Numbered from the stretch's first letter, positions 1-39,933 are shown. The stretch is DNA of 64,000 bases from Shinisaurus crocodilurus (GCA_021292165.1 CM037878.1:293494971-293558970), one strand, 5' to 3'. The notes: generated from the sequence alone by a model not told the origin. A program made the numbers and translations.

Positions 1-126
1 ATGTGAAAATTGCCAAAGTTATTATACACCTGAGGGTGGCGGCCACTGCCGCCTCTGAGGGTCAAACTAGCCCGCCATAGCCTCTCTTGAAAGGACAGTC
101 AGACAAGAGCCAAACTAGACGCGATT

Positions 127-367
127 TATTTATTTATTTATTTATTCTATTTATACCCCGCCTTTTTTTCCTGCAAGGACCTCAAGGCAGCTTACATAAT
201 CCTCCTCCTCCTCTCCATTTTATCCTCACAACAACCCTGTGAGGTAGGCTAGGCTGAGAGTCAGCGACTGGCCCAAAGTCACCCAGCGAGTTTCATGGCC
301 GAGCGGGGACTAGAACCCGGATCTCCCGAGTCCCAGTCCAACACTCTCACCACTACGCCACACTGAT
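127..367 (-). mobile_element. tRNA-derived SINE, minus strand
   Basis: Reverse complement of the 55688 family, from the ATTT-rich tail (127-150) to the tRNA-like head (CTCACCACTACGCCACACTG). Confidence 0.85.
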
Positions 368-849
368 GATGTGGGAGGGATATGGACAGGCTGCCCGTTT
401 TATTTTCCTATGGAAACGCAGCCACAGGGTGCTGCAAATTTGACTGGAGTGGTGGAAGGAGTGGGAAGGGTTATTTAAGCCTTTCCCTGCAGGCCGTTGT
501 TTTCCCAGTCGAAATGTCACACCCCCCCACAGCTGCCTTTTTCCTCATGGGGAAAAGATGCGGGGGGACACCCACCCACCCCCCATCACACACACTAACG
601 GGAAGGCATCTGGCAGGGTGATTTTTATCAGAAAGAAGGCCCACGGGAAAAGGGTCAAGCACTCCTGCTGCCACACTTGATCCACAGGGGTCTGCGGATC
701 AGGGCCACAGCCCCATTTGTTTTTTAAAAAATGTATTGGGAGACTGCTCACAGGTATCTTTTATATGTGTGTGTGTGTATGTGTGTGTATGTGAATTTCA
801 AAAACTTATAACGAAACCGAAAACGATAAAGAAAACAGAAAAGAAAGAA

Positions 850-1345
850 AAAAAATAGTTTGCATTGCATAAAGGTTAGGTATATCAATTGAAATAAATG
901 CATATTGAATTTATACGCTTATGTATTACATATGTATAAGGAAATATACTACTGTCAGTCGAAGTAGTTATGCATAAGTTTCAATAAAGGCAGGCCAAAT
1001 ATCCCTATGTTTATCCATTTGTAGGTGGCGTCTAAATACCACCCATTCAAAGAGGTCGACTACAGCTTTAGACAAGCTTGAAAGAGTCGATAGGTCCTCG
1101 ATCCATGGCATTATTGCGGGTGGCTGTTTATCCTTCCAGTGTTGTAATATCAGTCATTTAGCTGTCATACTCATAAGGGGGTGGAAAGTCCATTTACGTT
1201 GACCTGGCATTAGATTCCAAGAAGCGGGTAGATAATTAAGTAGAACATGTAACATTCAGAAACGTTAAAGGGTTTTCCAGTACAAAAATTATCCGTTTTA
1301 TAACCTCCTGTAAAAGGAGGCCACTGTTGGGCATTGCCAAAACAT
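850..1345 (-). mobile_element. L1-type LINE ORF2 C-terminus and 3' region
   Basis: Minus strand reads LILQHWKDKQPPAIMPWIED, KAVVDLFEWVVFRRHLQMD and a stop near 970, the typical end of L1-clade ORF2. AT-rich 3' sequence follows to about 780. Confidence 0.5.
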
Positions 1346-1513
1346 ATGGGTGAAAGAAGCCTTAGCTGTATCACACCTCCAACAGTTAAGGTGCAATCCT
1401 GTGCAAGTTTAGACAGAAAAAAGGCCTACAACTCCCAGCATGCCCCAGCCAGTTGTACCGCAGGCCCCATCCAGTGAAGGAACGAATTTGGCAGGATAGC
1501 TCTCCAGCTGCTG

Positions 1514-1520
1514 GTGAGAT

Positions 1521-1555
<35 letters not shown>
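1514..1555 (+). repeat. (ATTT)n microsatellite
   Basis: About ten ATTT units. Confidence 0.95.
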
Positions 1556-1556
<1 letters not shown>

Positions 1557-1559
1557 GGC

Positions 1560-1840
1560 CTTTATACACCACCCTTCATAATATCTATTCCAGAGCAGTT
1601 CCCGATACTCTATACGACCGGAAGGAGGCATTCCAGTGCCTTTGCCCAGTGGCCTTACCGACACGGTTGGCGATTGGTGCTGGTAATCTGTGTCCCGCCA
1701 CTGGCCTGTCATTGTGGAACTCCCTTCCTCCAGACGTCTGCCTTTGCCCCTCCCCAACGCTGTTAAAAAAAAAAGTGTTTGAAAAGCTTCCTGTTTCCCA
1801 GGGGCTCTTATTTCCTACTTCTACAGAGCCAACAATGCCC
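1560..1840 (+). mobile_element. L2-type LINE 3' fragment
   Basis: LSLWNSLPPDVCL and the following FEKLPVSQG type reading resemble the end of L2 ORF2. Confidence 0.5.
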
Positions 1841-1989
1841 GCAGTGCTTTACAGCACGAGCAAAAAACCAGACAGGGACCCTGCCCTTTAAAGAACCTAT
1901 GATTTAAAAGTTTGAACCATTTGGCAAGAATAGAGCAAGGGTCACACAAGGGATGTGTGTGTGTGAGCAGCTGCAGCTGCATGTCTTAA

Positions 1990-2217
1990 AGCAGTGTCCT
2001 CCAACCTTGGGTCCCCAGACGTTTTTGGCCTACAACTCCCAGCACGCCCCAGCCAGCGGAGCTGGCTGGGGCATGCTGGGAGTTGTAGGCCAAAAACATC
2101 TGGGGACCCAAGGTTGGAGAACACTGCTCTAGAGGCCGGGAGTTCTAGAGGCCGGGCCGGGGCCTGCTGGGAGTTGTAGGCCAAAAACATCTGGGGACCC
2201 AAGGTTGGAGAACACTG
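1990..2217. repeat. Fold-back repeat F1, three arms
   Basis: CAGTGTCCTCCAACCTTGGG arm and two reverse-complement arms ending TTGGAGAACACTG. Half of the last arm is duplicated. Confidence 0.85.
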
Positions 2218-2261
2218 TCTTAAAGGAAAGGGCCGCCTAAGTAGTGTCATTCTTGGAATAT

Positions 2262-2415
2262 TCAGGGCCAGCATCAAGGGTAGGCACGGCTGGGCAGCTG
2301 CCAAGGGCCCACACCCCAGCAGGGGCCACTGACAAGAGCCCCCTGGAGTTTCTCCTCCTCTTCCCCACGGCAACCTGCTTGCTCACCTGCCTCTTACTCC
2401 AGCCCAGACAACGGT
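2262..2415. mobile_element. GC-rich hAT-like element, fragment
   Basis: Similar to 19155-19512 (GGCACGGCTGGGCAGCTGCC then TTCCCCACGGCAACCTGC). Truncated at one side by a (GGT)n run and a CR1 fragment. Confidence 0.45.
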
Positions 2416-2433
2416 GGTGGTGGTGGTGAGAAT

Positions 2434-2710
2434 CATTGACTCATAGAATAGTAGACTTGGAAGGGGCATATAAGGCTCAACGCAGGAACCCAAGGGCTCA
2501 ACGCAGGACTTCCTGACCGTCAGAGCAATAAGACAATGGAACCAACTAGCTAGGGAAGTGGTGAGCTCTCCCACACTGGAGGCATTCAAGGTGCGGCTGG
2601 ACGGCCATCTGTCGGGGATGCTTTGACCTGGATTCCTGCGTTGAGCAGGGGGTTGGACTCGATGGCCTTGTAGGCCCCTTCCAACTCTGCTATTCTATGA
2701 TTCCATGATT
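2434..2710 (+). mobile_element. CR1 LINE 3' end
   Basis: Contains GGTTGGACTCGATGGCC and ends ATTCTATGATTCCATGATTC, the CR1 octamer tail. Confidence 0.88.
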
Positions 2711-3415
2711 CTATGTTGTCCTAAGGTCAGCACTGATACCCGCAGCTTCTGTAAATGCAATTTGTGCCTTCCGGTATCGCAATTTGTGCCTTCCGGTATC
2801 ATCGGCTAAGTGATGTTTTTGCCTGTGCCGGTGGGATCCCTCCCCAGAGGTAGCCGCATCGCACTGGAGGGTGTTTGGACAGTATTTACACAGCAGGGGC
2901 ACCTGTGCTTGTACATCATTTTCTGCCGAGTGCATCACGACTTCAATCTGTTCCCACACAATGTGGCTTAAGTGTCCTGGTAATTACCTCCATTTTCTCT
3001 GGCATTGTGTGACAGCAGAAAGAGAAACGGCCCGATCGAGTACTGCTGAGCACGAGGGAACTTAGAAAAAGATGCTTCAGCAGAAAGGACACGCGCGATG
3101 CACGGCTTGCTTCGTTAAGGCTGGAAGCAAAGGACAGATATTTTTAGAGAGGTAAAGGCGGGCCCTTTTGCATCTGCCAAGCCGATGGGCCTACTAGCTT
3201 AGGGGTGATGGGAATTGTAGTCCCACCCATCTGGAAGGTACCACGTTGGGGAAGGCGGTCCTAAGCAAGTTTTGTAGGCTTTTGTCCTATTTCAAACAAC
3301 ATCGAAACTCCAAAGGCTGCTTGACCAGAGGTGGCGGAGAGCCAAAGGAAATGTGTGGGAAGGGATAAGTCCCTCAAACCGCTTCCAGCCCTGCGAAAAT
3401 CCCTTGTGTGTCTCT

Positions 3416-3561
3416 AGCCCAGGGCTCTCCAACCTTGGTTCCCCAGATGTTGCTGGCCTACAGCTCCCAGCATGCCCCAGCCAGCATGGCTAATGGCAAG
3501 GGATTCTGGGAGCTGTAGTCCAGCAACATCTGGGCACCCAAGGTTGGAGAGCCCTGCTCTA
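3416..3561. repeat. Fold-back repeat F1, divergent copy
   Basis: Arms GGGCTCTCCAACCTTGG and CCAAGGTTGGAGAGCCC. Differences from the main family (GGGCTC, GTTGCTGG, ACAGCTCCC) occur in both arms. Confidence 0.85.
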
Positions 3562-4367
3562 GCCTAAGGTCTGGGTTGGTGCACCTGTGTCTGGGCTGTA
3601 CCACTTCTGAGTGCGGGTGGGGGGCTCACATGCTTTTATACAAAAAGTGTCTCTTATGTAGAAAACTGGGGCGATTCTAGCCTAAACTTCATCTTGATAT
3701 GCTGGTTTTCTACTTGCAGGGATTTATTTATTAGTTACTTAGTAAGCATGGAGGAGCATTCAATCACGCGACCCTCCACCTGTAATCTGAAGTGGTACAG
3801 CCCAAACACAAGGGTTCCCCCACCACCACCTCTGTGAGTAGCAAGCCTACGTCTGTGGCACCGTTGTGGAAGGGAGAAGAGCCCATTCAGCCGTGCCGGT
3901 GTGTGCAGGAGGTGGATATCATTAGCTTTCTACAGAGGCAATTTTTTGTGTTGCTTCCCACCCCGAAACGAAAGCCGCTTGTTCAGGGATGATGTGGGAA
4001 ACACACCTGTGTGAAGGAGCCATGGTTGAAGGGAAGGAGTTGGGGTGGCATTTGTTGGGGGGCCCTGAATTGATGCTGCCAGAGGCGGCGTCCCAACTTG
4101 GGAGGAAATAGGTATTGGTGGGTTCCTTCTGCCTTCTTCATGTACATTGTTTTGATCATTCTTATGCCCCCCTTGATTTCATTTATTTTATTTATATACC
4201 GCCCGATAGCCGAAGCTCTCTGGGCGGTTCACGAGAACCCACAACACCGGTTTCCGTGTGGCCCTGCTTCCCCTCTCATCTCCCGGCGTTCCCTTGGCCT
4301 GCTCCTGCCTCCCTCGCTCCTGTATGTTCAGCTTGGCTGTCGCCTTAGACAAGACTTCCCCAACCTG

Positions 4368-4981
4368 CCCAGTCATCATCAGGCGATCACTCGTGACCGA
4401 GTAAGATTGTCTTCCGGGATAAAAGGAGGAAATTCTAAAGAAGATTGTGTAGACTCTAGCGATGGGTCCGTAAGTGACTGTGGAGGCCAATTCTAGATCC
4501 ACACAGCTTCCCACAGTGAGGACACAGGTTACCAGATAGGAGATGGTCCTGTAAAGGATTCATTTGACGTGCTTTTCGCTTAGCACGTTTCTCCCTTTCA
4601 CCTTGCACTCGGGCTTCTTCAAAGTCCATGGAACCTTTGTGAAAGGCCAACCTCCATTTAGATCGTTCATGGGCCAGAGCTTCCCAGTTTTCGATGTTTA
4701 TATTGCATTTTTTTAGATTAGCCTTATGAACATCTTTAAACCTCTTATACTGACCACCGATATTCCGCTTTCCATCCTTGAGTTGGGAATAAAGTAACTG
4801 CTTTGGGAGACGGCAGTCAGGCATTCGAACAACATGACCGGTCCACTGAAGTTGGCGTTGATCATTTTTTCAACGCTAGTAGTCTTTGCTTCTTCCAGTA
4901 CACTGACATTTGTTCGCCTATCTTCCCAAGTAATTCGCAGGATTTTCCGGAGGCAACGTTGATGAAGCCTTTCAAGGAGGT
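4368..4981 (-). mobile_element. Second copy of the zinc-finger LINE, more truncated
   Basis: Same 3' end as the element at 25231-26765, starting from the same GAT-repeat tail. The two are about 98% identical by eye. This copy has a 4-bp deletion near 4860 that breaks the frame, and it ends at about 4981. The readable frame (4824-4456) covers RMPDCRLPKQLLYSQL through the C2H2 finger. Confidence 0.85.
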
Positions 4982-5428
4982 CAACACATCCCAGGACTCC
5001 AGGTTGGGGAAGGCCGCTTTAGGCGGCCTTTTCCCGCGCTTCCCTCGGCCCAGTTGATCTGCAGCAGCATCGCTCGTACGCACTGCATGCGCTGGAGTCA
5101 AGACCATCCTAGCCCAGTTCTCTGTCTTGGCTCGGCAGATGGCCAGGGAAGCCCCCGAAGCAGCAGACTGCGAACGCGTGGCCCAAAATTATGCCCCAGC
5201 ATACTGGAGGCGGAGGTCTCCTGCCTCTGGACGGTGACATTCCCTTTCGCTCTCTCTCGTCATTGCTCAGAGCTCTTGATGGGCTGCGAGCAGCGCAAGG
5301 CTCCCTCCGAGGGGATCTTTAGCCATATTCATCAGCACCCATTAGTCTATTCCGTGTAGAGCTTCTCTTTGGGTCATGCTATGTGGCCGTTTTAACTCAC
5401 AGCATGCTGCCCTAAATCAGGTTGGACT

Positions 5429-5993
5429 CTTAATTCATAGAATCATAGAATCATAGAAAAGTAGAGTTGGAAGGGGCCTACAAGGCCATCGAGTCCAACC
5501 CCCTGCTCAATGCAGGAATCCAGGTCAAAGCATCTCTGACAGATGTCTGTCCAGCTGCACCTTGAATGCCTCCAGAGTGGGAGAGCCCACGACCTCCCTA
5601 GGTAGTTGATTCCATTGTCTTATTGCTCTGACAGTCAGGAAATTTTTCCTGATGTTTAGGTGGAATCTAGGTTCCTGTCACTTGAGCCCATTATTCCGTG
5701 TCCTGCAAACTGGGATGAACGAGAAGAGATCTTTGCCCTCCTCTGTGTGACATCCCTTCAAGTACTGGAAGAGTGCGATCATATCTCCCCTCAGTCTCCT
5801 CTTCTGAAGGCTAAACATGCCCAGTTCTTTCAGTCTCTCCTCATAGGGCCTTGTTTCCAGTCCCTTGATCATCCTTGTTGCCCTCCTCTGAACCCTCTCC
5901 AGTTTGTCTATGTCCTTCTTAAAGTGAGGTGCCCAGAACTGGACGCAGTATTCTCTGTTCTGAGAATTCATCTGGTCCAGTATTCTCTGTTCT
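5429..5993 (-). mobile_element. CR1 LINE 3' end, minus strand
   Basis: ATAGAATCATAGAATCATAG tail at left. The minus frame includes [19 protein letters not shown] and [13 protein letters not shown], the CR1 ORF2 C-terminus. Confidence 0.9.
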
Positions 5994-5996
5994 GGC

Positions 5997-6552
5997 CAGT
6001 GCCGGCTCTGGGATTTTTTGAGCCCTTGGGCAAGGCACCCTCCATGGGACACAACCGCCCCACCAAGCTGCCCTTTGCCCTGAACAGTTGCTCCACCCAT
6101 AGAGAATCAAGGACTGGACCAGGCTTACCACGAAGCAGTGCGGCAGGAGACTCCAGCAGCGATGGAGGGGGGGGCACTTCCCTCTCTCTCTTCCCCTCCC
6201 CGGGGGAGGGTGTGCCATGCCAGCTCCAGGTTCTCGAAGTCCCCGGGCAGGACGCCCTCCTCAATGAGACCCCTCCCTCAGCGAGCCCACCTTCTCAGCA
6301 CCATGGCCTCCTCCTGTTTCTCATCAGGACTCCCACTTGCTGGCTTGCCAGTCAAGAGAGCCCGGAGCAGGCCGGCCGTGGCATCTGCTGCGCCACCTCC
6401 TCGCCAGCTCCGTGGCCTGGGCTGGAGCAAGAGGAGGGTGAGCAAGCAGGTTGCCGCGGGGGAAAAGGGGGCTCTTGTCAGTGGGCCCCTGCTGGGTTGT
6501 GGGCCCTCGGCAGGTGCCCCACTATGCCTACCCTTGGCGCTGGCCCTGCCTC
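5997..6552. mobile_element. GC-rich hAT-like element, copy 1
   Basis: Starts GCCAGTGCCGGCTCTGG and ends near CTTGGCGCTGGCCCTG, approximate inverted ends. Its interior resembles 19155-19512 and 2262-2440. The long open frames here reflect GC-rich composition, not a gene. Confidence 0.55.
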
Positions 6553-6559
6553 TGACTAG

Positions 6560-7120
6560 CAGTTGCTGTCCAAGGTCTCCATCAGAGAATGGTCTTTCCA
6601 TCCTTTGATTGGGGATTGAACTGGGGACCTTCTGCATATAAAGCTGCTGCTCTACCCCTGAGCCATGGCCCTCTCACTCTTTCTTCCTTAGCTGATCTCT
6701 ACTGTAAATCCACCGGCCACTCGCCTCTGAGTCACGGGTTCCAGGAGTATCAACTGCAATTCCCAGTCACAGAGATCTGTCCATGTCCAGTTTCCTTGGG
6801 AAATGACTCTTGGCTTCATTAACGTGACCTCACACTACATTAGACCAACAGGACATGCTTGGAGAGCTCTGAAAAGGAGTTGAGTGTTATCTGGAGGGAA
6901 CATCACACTTCAGACTAAGATTTACAACTCAGAGCACAGGTGGTTTACAGATTCACAGAAATGCCAGTTGTGGTTGTGATAGTAAGAACAACAAGAACAC
7001 ACCTGAAGTTTGTTATTTTTTATAACCATACTTTGTTTGATTGATTTTGTAGAAACAATCATCTAAAAGTTAGAGTTCAACTGAAATTGAACTGAATTTT
7101 TAGGCTTAAAGCCGTAAAAA
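6560..7120. other. ARRB1: Intronic sequence without recognised features
   Basis: ARRB1 intron 5. I see no exon, RNA gene or named repeat here. Confidence 0.4.
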
Positions 7121-7129
7121 TATGAGCGG

Positions 7130-7263
7130 ATCCCCATTGGATCAGTTCCAGGGTCCATCTAGCCCGATATCCTGTTTCTCACGATGGCCAGCCAGATGCT
7201 GCTGGGAAGCCTCGTGTTCCCTGTCAGCTGGCATGGAGGGCCTCACTGCCCTGATACTGGAGG

Positions 7264-7309
<46 letters not shown>

Positions 7310-7400
7310 CATCGATCGCCGTTTCCTCCATGAATGTGTCTAATCCCCTCTTAAGGCCCTCCAAATTGGTGGCCGTCACTACAACTTGGGGTAGCCAATT
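7130..7400 (-). mobile_element. CR1-related LINE 3' fragment with (CA)n insertion
   Basis: CAGGGTCCATCTAGCCCGAT type sequence, with about 21 CA units at 7264-7307. Confidence 0.65.
7264..7307 (+). repeat. (CA)n microsatellite, about 21 units
   Basis: Uninterrupted CA dinucleotides; likely length-variable. Confidence 0.97.
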
Positions 7401-7607
7401 CCATAGTTTTAACTAGTAGGTCTAAACATGCCTAGGATTGCGCCCTAAATCAAGTTATTGAAAAATGAAGTGGAACGTTTGGAAATGTTGCTTCACTCAC
7501 ATCTACAAAAATTAATAAAGGGTGTCCAATTTTTTTTACAAATTGATCCCCACTTTGTCCTTTTTCTGCAGTTCTAATATACTATGTTAATTTCGCCCTA
7601 ATAGCAA

Positions 7608-7678
7608 AATCCCATGTGTTCTGCAACCCAAAATCCCATGTGTTCTGCAGCCCAAAATCCCATGTGTTCTGCAACCTC
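7608..7678 (+). repeat. 24-bp tandem repeat, three copies
   Basis: AAAATCCCATGTGTTCTGCA followed by ACCC or GCCC, three times. Confidence 0.9.
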
Positions 7679-7897
7679 TCCTCTCTAGAAGATGTTCTTT
7701 ATGCCTGATTATCAGTTGCTCAAACTGTCCTGTCTCTGAGCTGTTGGTTCGATTTCAGATATTCAGGGATAATTGATCAGATTAGAAGCCATTTGAACCA
7801 TCGGGGAGAAACACTGTTTAGGGTGCAACCCTATTGCGAAGCCCGTAAACCCCCAAACTCAGAGGCTTACAGTCATGCAGTGCAGAGCGGGAAGAGC

Positions 7898-8049
7898 ATA
7901 GAATCATAGAATCATAGAAAAGTAGAGTTGGAAGGGGCCTACAAGGCCATCGAGTCCAACCCCCTGCTCAATGCAGGAATCTAGGTCAAAGCATCTCTGA
8001 CAGATGGCTGTCCAGCTGCACCTTGAATGCCTCCAGAGTGGGAGAGCGG
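7898..8049 (-). mobile_element. CR1 LINE 3' end, short
   Basis: ATAGAATCATAGAATCATAG tail and TGGAAGGGGCCTACAAGGCC; cut off at GTGGGAGAGCG. Confidence 0.88.
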
Positions 8050-8387
8050 AAACCATTTCCACCTCCCCTTCATCCTGCCTTGCATTCTTGCTAGATGGGC
8101 TTTTTTGCCCATCTAGCAGGAATGTCTCGGAGCGGGAGGGAATCTCATATCCTGGCCGCGCCAATGTCCTCCCCGCCCACCGCACTGCTTCCTTTTACCC
8201 CTCTCCGAGGTCACTTTCCCGACCTCGGAGAGCCGCTGATGTGGTTCCTTCCGTGGGAGGGGGAGGGGGCGGAGCTTTGATTCCCAGCTCCGAGTTCAGA
8301 TCTAGGAATCTGGAATATCCTATGACCCCTCAGACAATGTCTAGGGGCTGTAGGATCGCTCCTTCTACTTCCTTTTAATGTCTGAGT

Positions 8388-8690
8388 ATGCTATTATATT
8401 ATTCTGCTCCCAAAAAAAAACCCTTATACTTTAAAAGGTTCTTTTACTTCCAGATTTTAACATTTTTAAGCTTACTCCTTCTTCTAATTTCTCTATCGCT
8501 GATCTCAAAGGAGATGCAGGTTGGTTCAACAAATGTTTATATTGATCCCATACTCTTAATAAATTCGAAATTAACACATCAATTGTTCTACGGGTATTAT
8601 TTCCCCGTAACGTGTCGTGCAAAGGAACCTTTATCAGAGCTGTTTCAGACAAGGATATAAAAGAATTAGGTTAATACAATCCAATTAATA
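8388..8690 (-). mobile_element. L1-type LINE fragment
   Basis: A minus-strand frame reads LLRVWDQYKHLLNQPASPL, similar to an L1 ORF2 C-terminal region. Short and degenerate. Confidence 0.5.
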
Positions 8691-8728
8691 CAACAGAGGG
8701 AACGATCCCGTGGCCCCTAGACCAGTGG

Positions 8729-8777
8729 GAGTTGTAGGCCAAAAACATCTGGGGACCCAAGGTTGGAGAGCACTGGT
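8729..8777. repeat. Fold-back repeat F1, single arm
   Basis: GGGAGTTGTAGGCCAAAAAC to TTGGAGAGCACTG. Confidence 0.8.
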
Positions 8778-9350
8778 CTAGACATTGTCTGAGGGGCCAC
8801 AGGATAGTTCGGACGCCCAGCTCCAAGGTCAGAGACCGCACTCTTAGAGAACCACACTGGCTGCTCTCCAGGGTTGGGAAAGCAACCTCAGAGTGGGGTT
8901 AAAGGGGGTGTTTCTGGGGGCGGGGAAGGGAGGAAACAGGAGCGGCTGGGATACGAGGTATTCTGAAGCTGCTCCAGCCTCTTTCCCTCCTCCTCCTCCT
9001 CCAAAGCGCCCCAGCTAGACAGGCGAAAATGGCCGTCTAGTGAAATGCAGAGTGGGAGGGGCGAGGAGGCGAAGATCATCTCCGCCACTCCTCCTGCTTC
9101 ACAGGCTCATCTCCATAGGCTTGCACCCTTATTGCAACTTGTAAAATAATACAATTTCAAATTTGGAACTGACTGTCCGTCCGTCCCCCCCCCCTCTTTC
9201 TTTTCATCATATTAGTATCAGAGCTTTCATTGTATTCTCCCCAACCCCCAACCCCCCATTCCATATAAATTCTAAGAAAAGTCATTGCCAATCATTGGTA
9301 CTAATTTGTTTCGTTGAGATTCAGACTGGGAGATATTGAAACAAAAAAAA

Positions 9351-9612
9351 ATAATCATAGAATCATAGAAAAGTAGAGTTGGAAGGGGCCTACAAGGCCA
9401 TCGAGTCCAACCCCCTGCTCAATGCAGGAATCCAGGTCAAAGCATCTCTGACAGATGTCTGTCCAGCTGCACCTTGAATGCCTCCAGAGTGGGAGAGCCC
9501 ACCACCTCCCTAGGAAGTTGTCTATGTCCTTCTTAAAGTGTGGTGCCCAGAACTGGACGCAGTACTCAAGATGAGGCCTAACCAGTGCCGAGTAAAGGGG
9601 AATTATCACTTA
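9351..9612 (-). mobile_element. CR1 LINE 3' end with internal deletion
   Basis: Same family as 5429-5993 but jumps at about 9520 from the UTR (CTAGGAAGTTG) to the ORF2 end (TCTATGTCCTTC), skipping roughly 300 bp. Confidence 0.88.
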
Positions 9613-9680
9613 TTATAATGTTGGGTGATATCATCCTTCCAGAAAATGACAGGCATATTTTTTTTCCAGTTGTTTGATTT

Positions 9681-9852
9681 CATAGATTTCATAGATCATA
9701 GAGTTGGAAGGAGCCTACAAGGCTGTCGAGTCCAACCCCCTGCTCAATGCAGGAAACTAGAGGAGGGGTCTCCCATCCAAGTAATAACCAGGCCTGACCC
9801 TGCTTAGCTTTCCACACCCAGACAAGCAGAGCCAGCGTAAGCCACAGGCCTG
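9681..9852 (-). mobile_element. 5S-rRNA-derived SINE, minus strand
   Basis: Contains the reverse complement of the internal promoter region of 5S rRNA (GCTAAGCAGGGTCAGGCC, TTACTTGGATGGGAGACC) followed by a CR1-like tail (TTGGACTCGA, CCTTCCAACTCTATGA). Confidence 0.85.
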
Positions 9853-9941
9853 TATTAGTAAAGCACATTCATTATATAAAGATTCATAATTATTTTATAT
9901 CAATCATTTAATTTATCAGTCAATTTTATCCCAAGATATCT

Positions 9942-10393
9942 TAGGGTGCAATCCTATGGCCCTCCAACCTTGCTGGGGGGGGCATAGGATTGGTCAGACT
10001 CCCCTCTGTGACCTCGGAAATCCCTTCCAAGGTCGCAGTGGGGGGTCGGAGTGTGGAGCGCCCCCCCTTGCAGCCGGCACAGTTCTTTCCGTGCCAACTG
10101 GAAACCGAAGCTGGAAGACCGACTTTGGTTCGGCGTGGGGGGGGGTATTCCGGGGGCAGGGAGGAGCTAGGCACAGCTGGCTTCTGAGGAATCCAGGTGG
10201 TGCCTCAGCATCTCCTCCTCAGGAGGCGAAGTAAAATGTTTAGACGGCCAAAATCAGCCATCGAAATGTTTCTGAGGGCGCGGGGAGCGTGGCGGCAATC
10301 CTATCTGCCGTGCACTCCTCCCGTCCTCAATAGGATGCCCGTAATCCTCCGGGTTTAGTGGGTTACGGGCATGCACATAGGATGGGGCTCTTA
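9942..10393. mobile_element. DNA element with CAATCCTAT-type ends and 5-bp target duplication
   Basis: Left end GGGTGCAATCCTATGG and right end CATAGGATGGGGC are imperfect inverted repeats. TCTTA occurs on both sides. It sits next to an L1 fragment. Similar sequence is seen at 11040-11490 and around 8700-8880. Confidence 0.6.
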
Positions 10394-10399
10394 CTGGTT

Positions 10400-11660
10400 T
10401 ATTATCAGTCCATGAATAATTATAATTATCTTTACCTCTTTTTTTTTTAATGTTTTAGTTACATTGATTCCAATAATTTCTGTTTTCCCTTTATTTAGTT
10501 TATATCTTGCTAATAGTTCGAATTCCTTTATTACCTGTTAAATTTCACCTAAGGATTGCATAGGTTTTGTGACTGTTAAAACTATATCATCTGCATAAAG
10601 TTTTGTTTTTTCTGTATAGTTTCCTATTTTTATTCTGCAAATTTTTGTGTTTTCTCCGATTTTTATTTCCAAAGGTTCTAAGGCCAATACAAAAAGTAAT
10701 GCAGATAATGGGCATCCCTGCATAGTGCTTGTAGTTCACTCAAATAGTGTTGATAATATCCCATTTGTATGTACTGTTGCTTTAGCGTTTAAGCAAATAG
10801 CTTGTACCCATTTATTACACACTGGTCCAAAATTCAGAGCGTCAACTAAAAATGTCCACTCAGTGTTATCAAAAGCCTTTTCTGCATCTAAAAACAACAA
10901 TAAAGATTCTTCTCTTAATCCACATGCAAAATCTATAGTATGTAGGATTTTCCTCACTTCATCCCTCATTCTTCTTGTCTAAAGAAACCCAGTTTGGTCT
11001 TGATGTATATACTTATGTAGTACTTTATTTAGGGTCCACTACTGTGGTTGGTAGACGCTGTTTGGTTGGCTATAGGAAAAGTCGGTGTCCTTGCTCCACC
11101 CTCGTAAAAGCCCTCCAAGGTCTCAGCAGGGACTCGGCCTTTGGAGGGCCCTCCCTCTGCCCTTGCAGCCGGCATAGCTCTTCCTGCACTGGCGGTGGCT
11201 CTGAAGACAGAAGAAGACTGTCTTCGGAGCGGGCACTCGGGGGGGGGAAGGGAAGGGAGGAAAGAGACATTGCTGTCCTCCGAAGAATCCAGGTGGTGTC
11301 TCAGCCCCTCCTCCTTGCGAGCAGGGGGGAAGCATTTAGATGGCCGAAATCGGCCGTCTAAATGTTTTGGAGGGTGAAGGAAGCACGGAGGCAATCCGAG
11401 CCTCCACACTTCTCCCGCCTTCCATTGGTTGCCCATAACCAATGAGTTCGGAGGGTTACGGGGAGCCATATTGGACGGCACGCTCCAATGGTTTGCTAAT
11501 ATACTAGTAAAGATCTTTAGAATTGTTATATAGAAGTCTATAAGGAGTTACTGTCGTGGGAGCTTTACCTTCTTTCTGAATTACAACAATCATTGCATCT
11601 GTCCAAGATTCTGGCAATCTATTGTTACACAATATTTCGCTTATTATGTTTTTAATGGAA
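10400..11660 (-). mobile_element. L1-type LINE ORF2 reverse transcriptase fragment, interrupted
   Basis: Minus-strand frames encode LLLFLDAEKAFDNTEW, MQGCPLSALLFVLALEPLEI and KLYADDIVLTV, plus RLPESWTDAMIVVIQKEG beyond the insertion at 11040-11495. Frames are broken by stops and shifts, so it is inactive. Confidence 0.85.
11040..11495. mobile_element. Related GC-rich DNA element interrupting an L1 fragment
   Basis: Splits two pieces of the same minus-strand L1 reverse transcriptase. Its interior (TCGGAGCGGGC, ATGGCCGAAATCGGCCGTC, GGAGGGTG) resembles 9942-10393. Confidence 0.5.
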
Positions 11661-11980
11661 TGGCTAGGCTAGGACTTCAGCGAAGGTTTTATAATAGCTT
11701 TCGAGGCAGGCTGTTAGACATGACTAGGAAAGCCATAGTCTGTTAACCTTCTCCAACCCTTTGCAGGATTAAAACAAAAAACAGTGAATGCCAAACAACT
11801 TGAAGGCAATCTTGCCCCATTGAAGATGACTCCCGAGCATTGGATGTATGTGTAAACAGTGCAGGAAATGCCATTTTTGTGCTTGTTAGGGGCTTGTTAA
11901 AATGCTCATGCAAACGAGGCCTTGGCTTCATTGGTCAGCCTTGCAGGGTTGTTATTCACACATCCCTTTTCCGGTTTCAG

Positions 11981-39639
<27,659 letters not shown>

Positions 39640-39902
39640 GCGGGACGCCCTCTGCATGCCTCTCCTGCTTTTCCAAGTTTGACACCCGAGCACTAGGCTT
39701 CTTATCTTTTGTATGAGTTTTTTGGGGGGCGGGGGAGGCGGGCAGGGGGTTGCTTTGGTTTTTTAAACGTCGACCAGGAGCCTGTGGCGAGTCAGCCGGC
39801 TTATGGCCACTGTGCCGTTTTCGGCCGCTCTGCAAGCCAGAGTTTTGCTGATGGGCTCCACGAGGGGACACCCATTTTGTGTGAGCCACATCTAGGGTGT
39901 AC

Positions 39903-39933
<31 letters not shown>

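Noticed and set aside
5660..6559. 299-codon open frame
   Set aside because: It spans the antisense of a CR1 3' end and a GC-rich DNA element; no domain or splice evidence.
1..11980. ARRB1 exons 1-5
   Set aside because: I looked for the long exon 5 region (about residues 53-118) and found no matching frame with splice sites; it probably lies upstream of the window.
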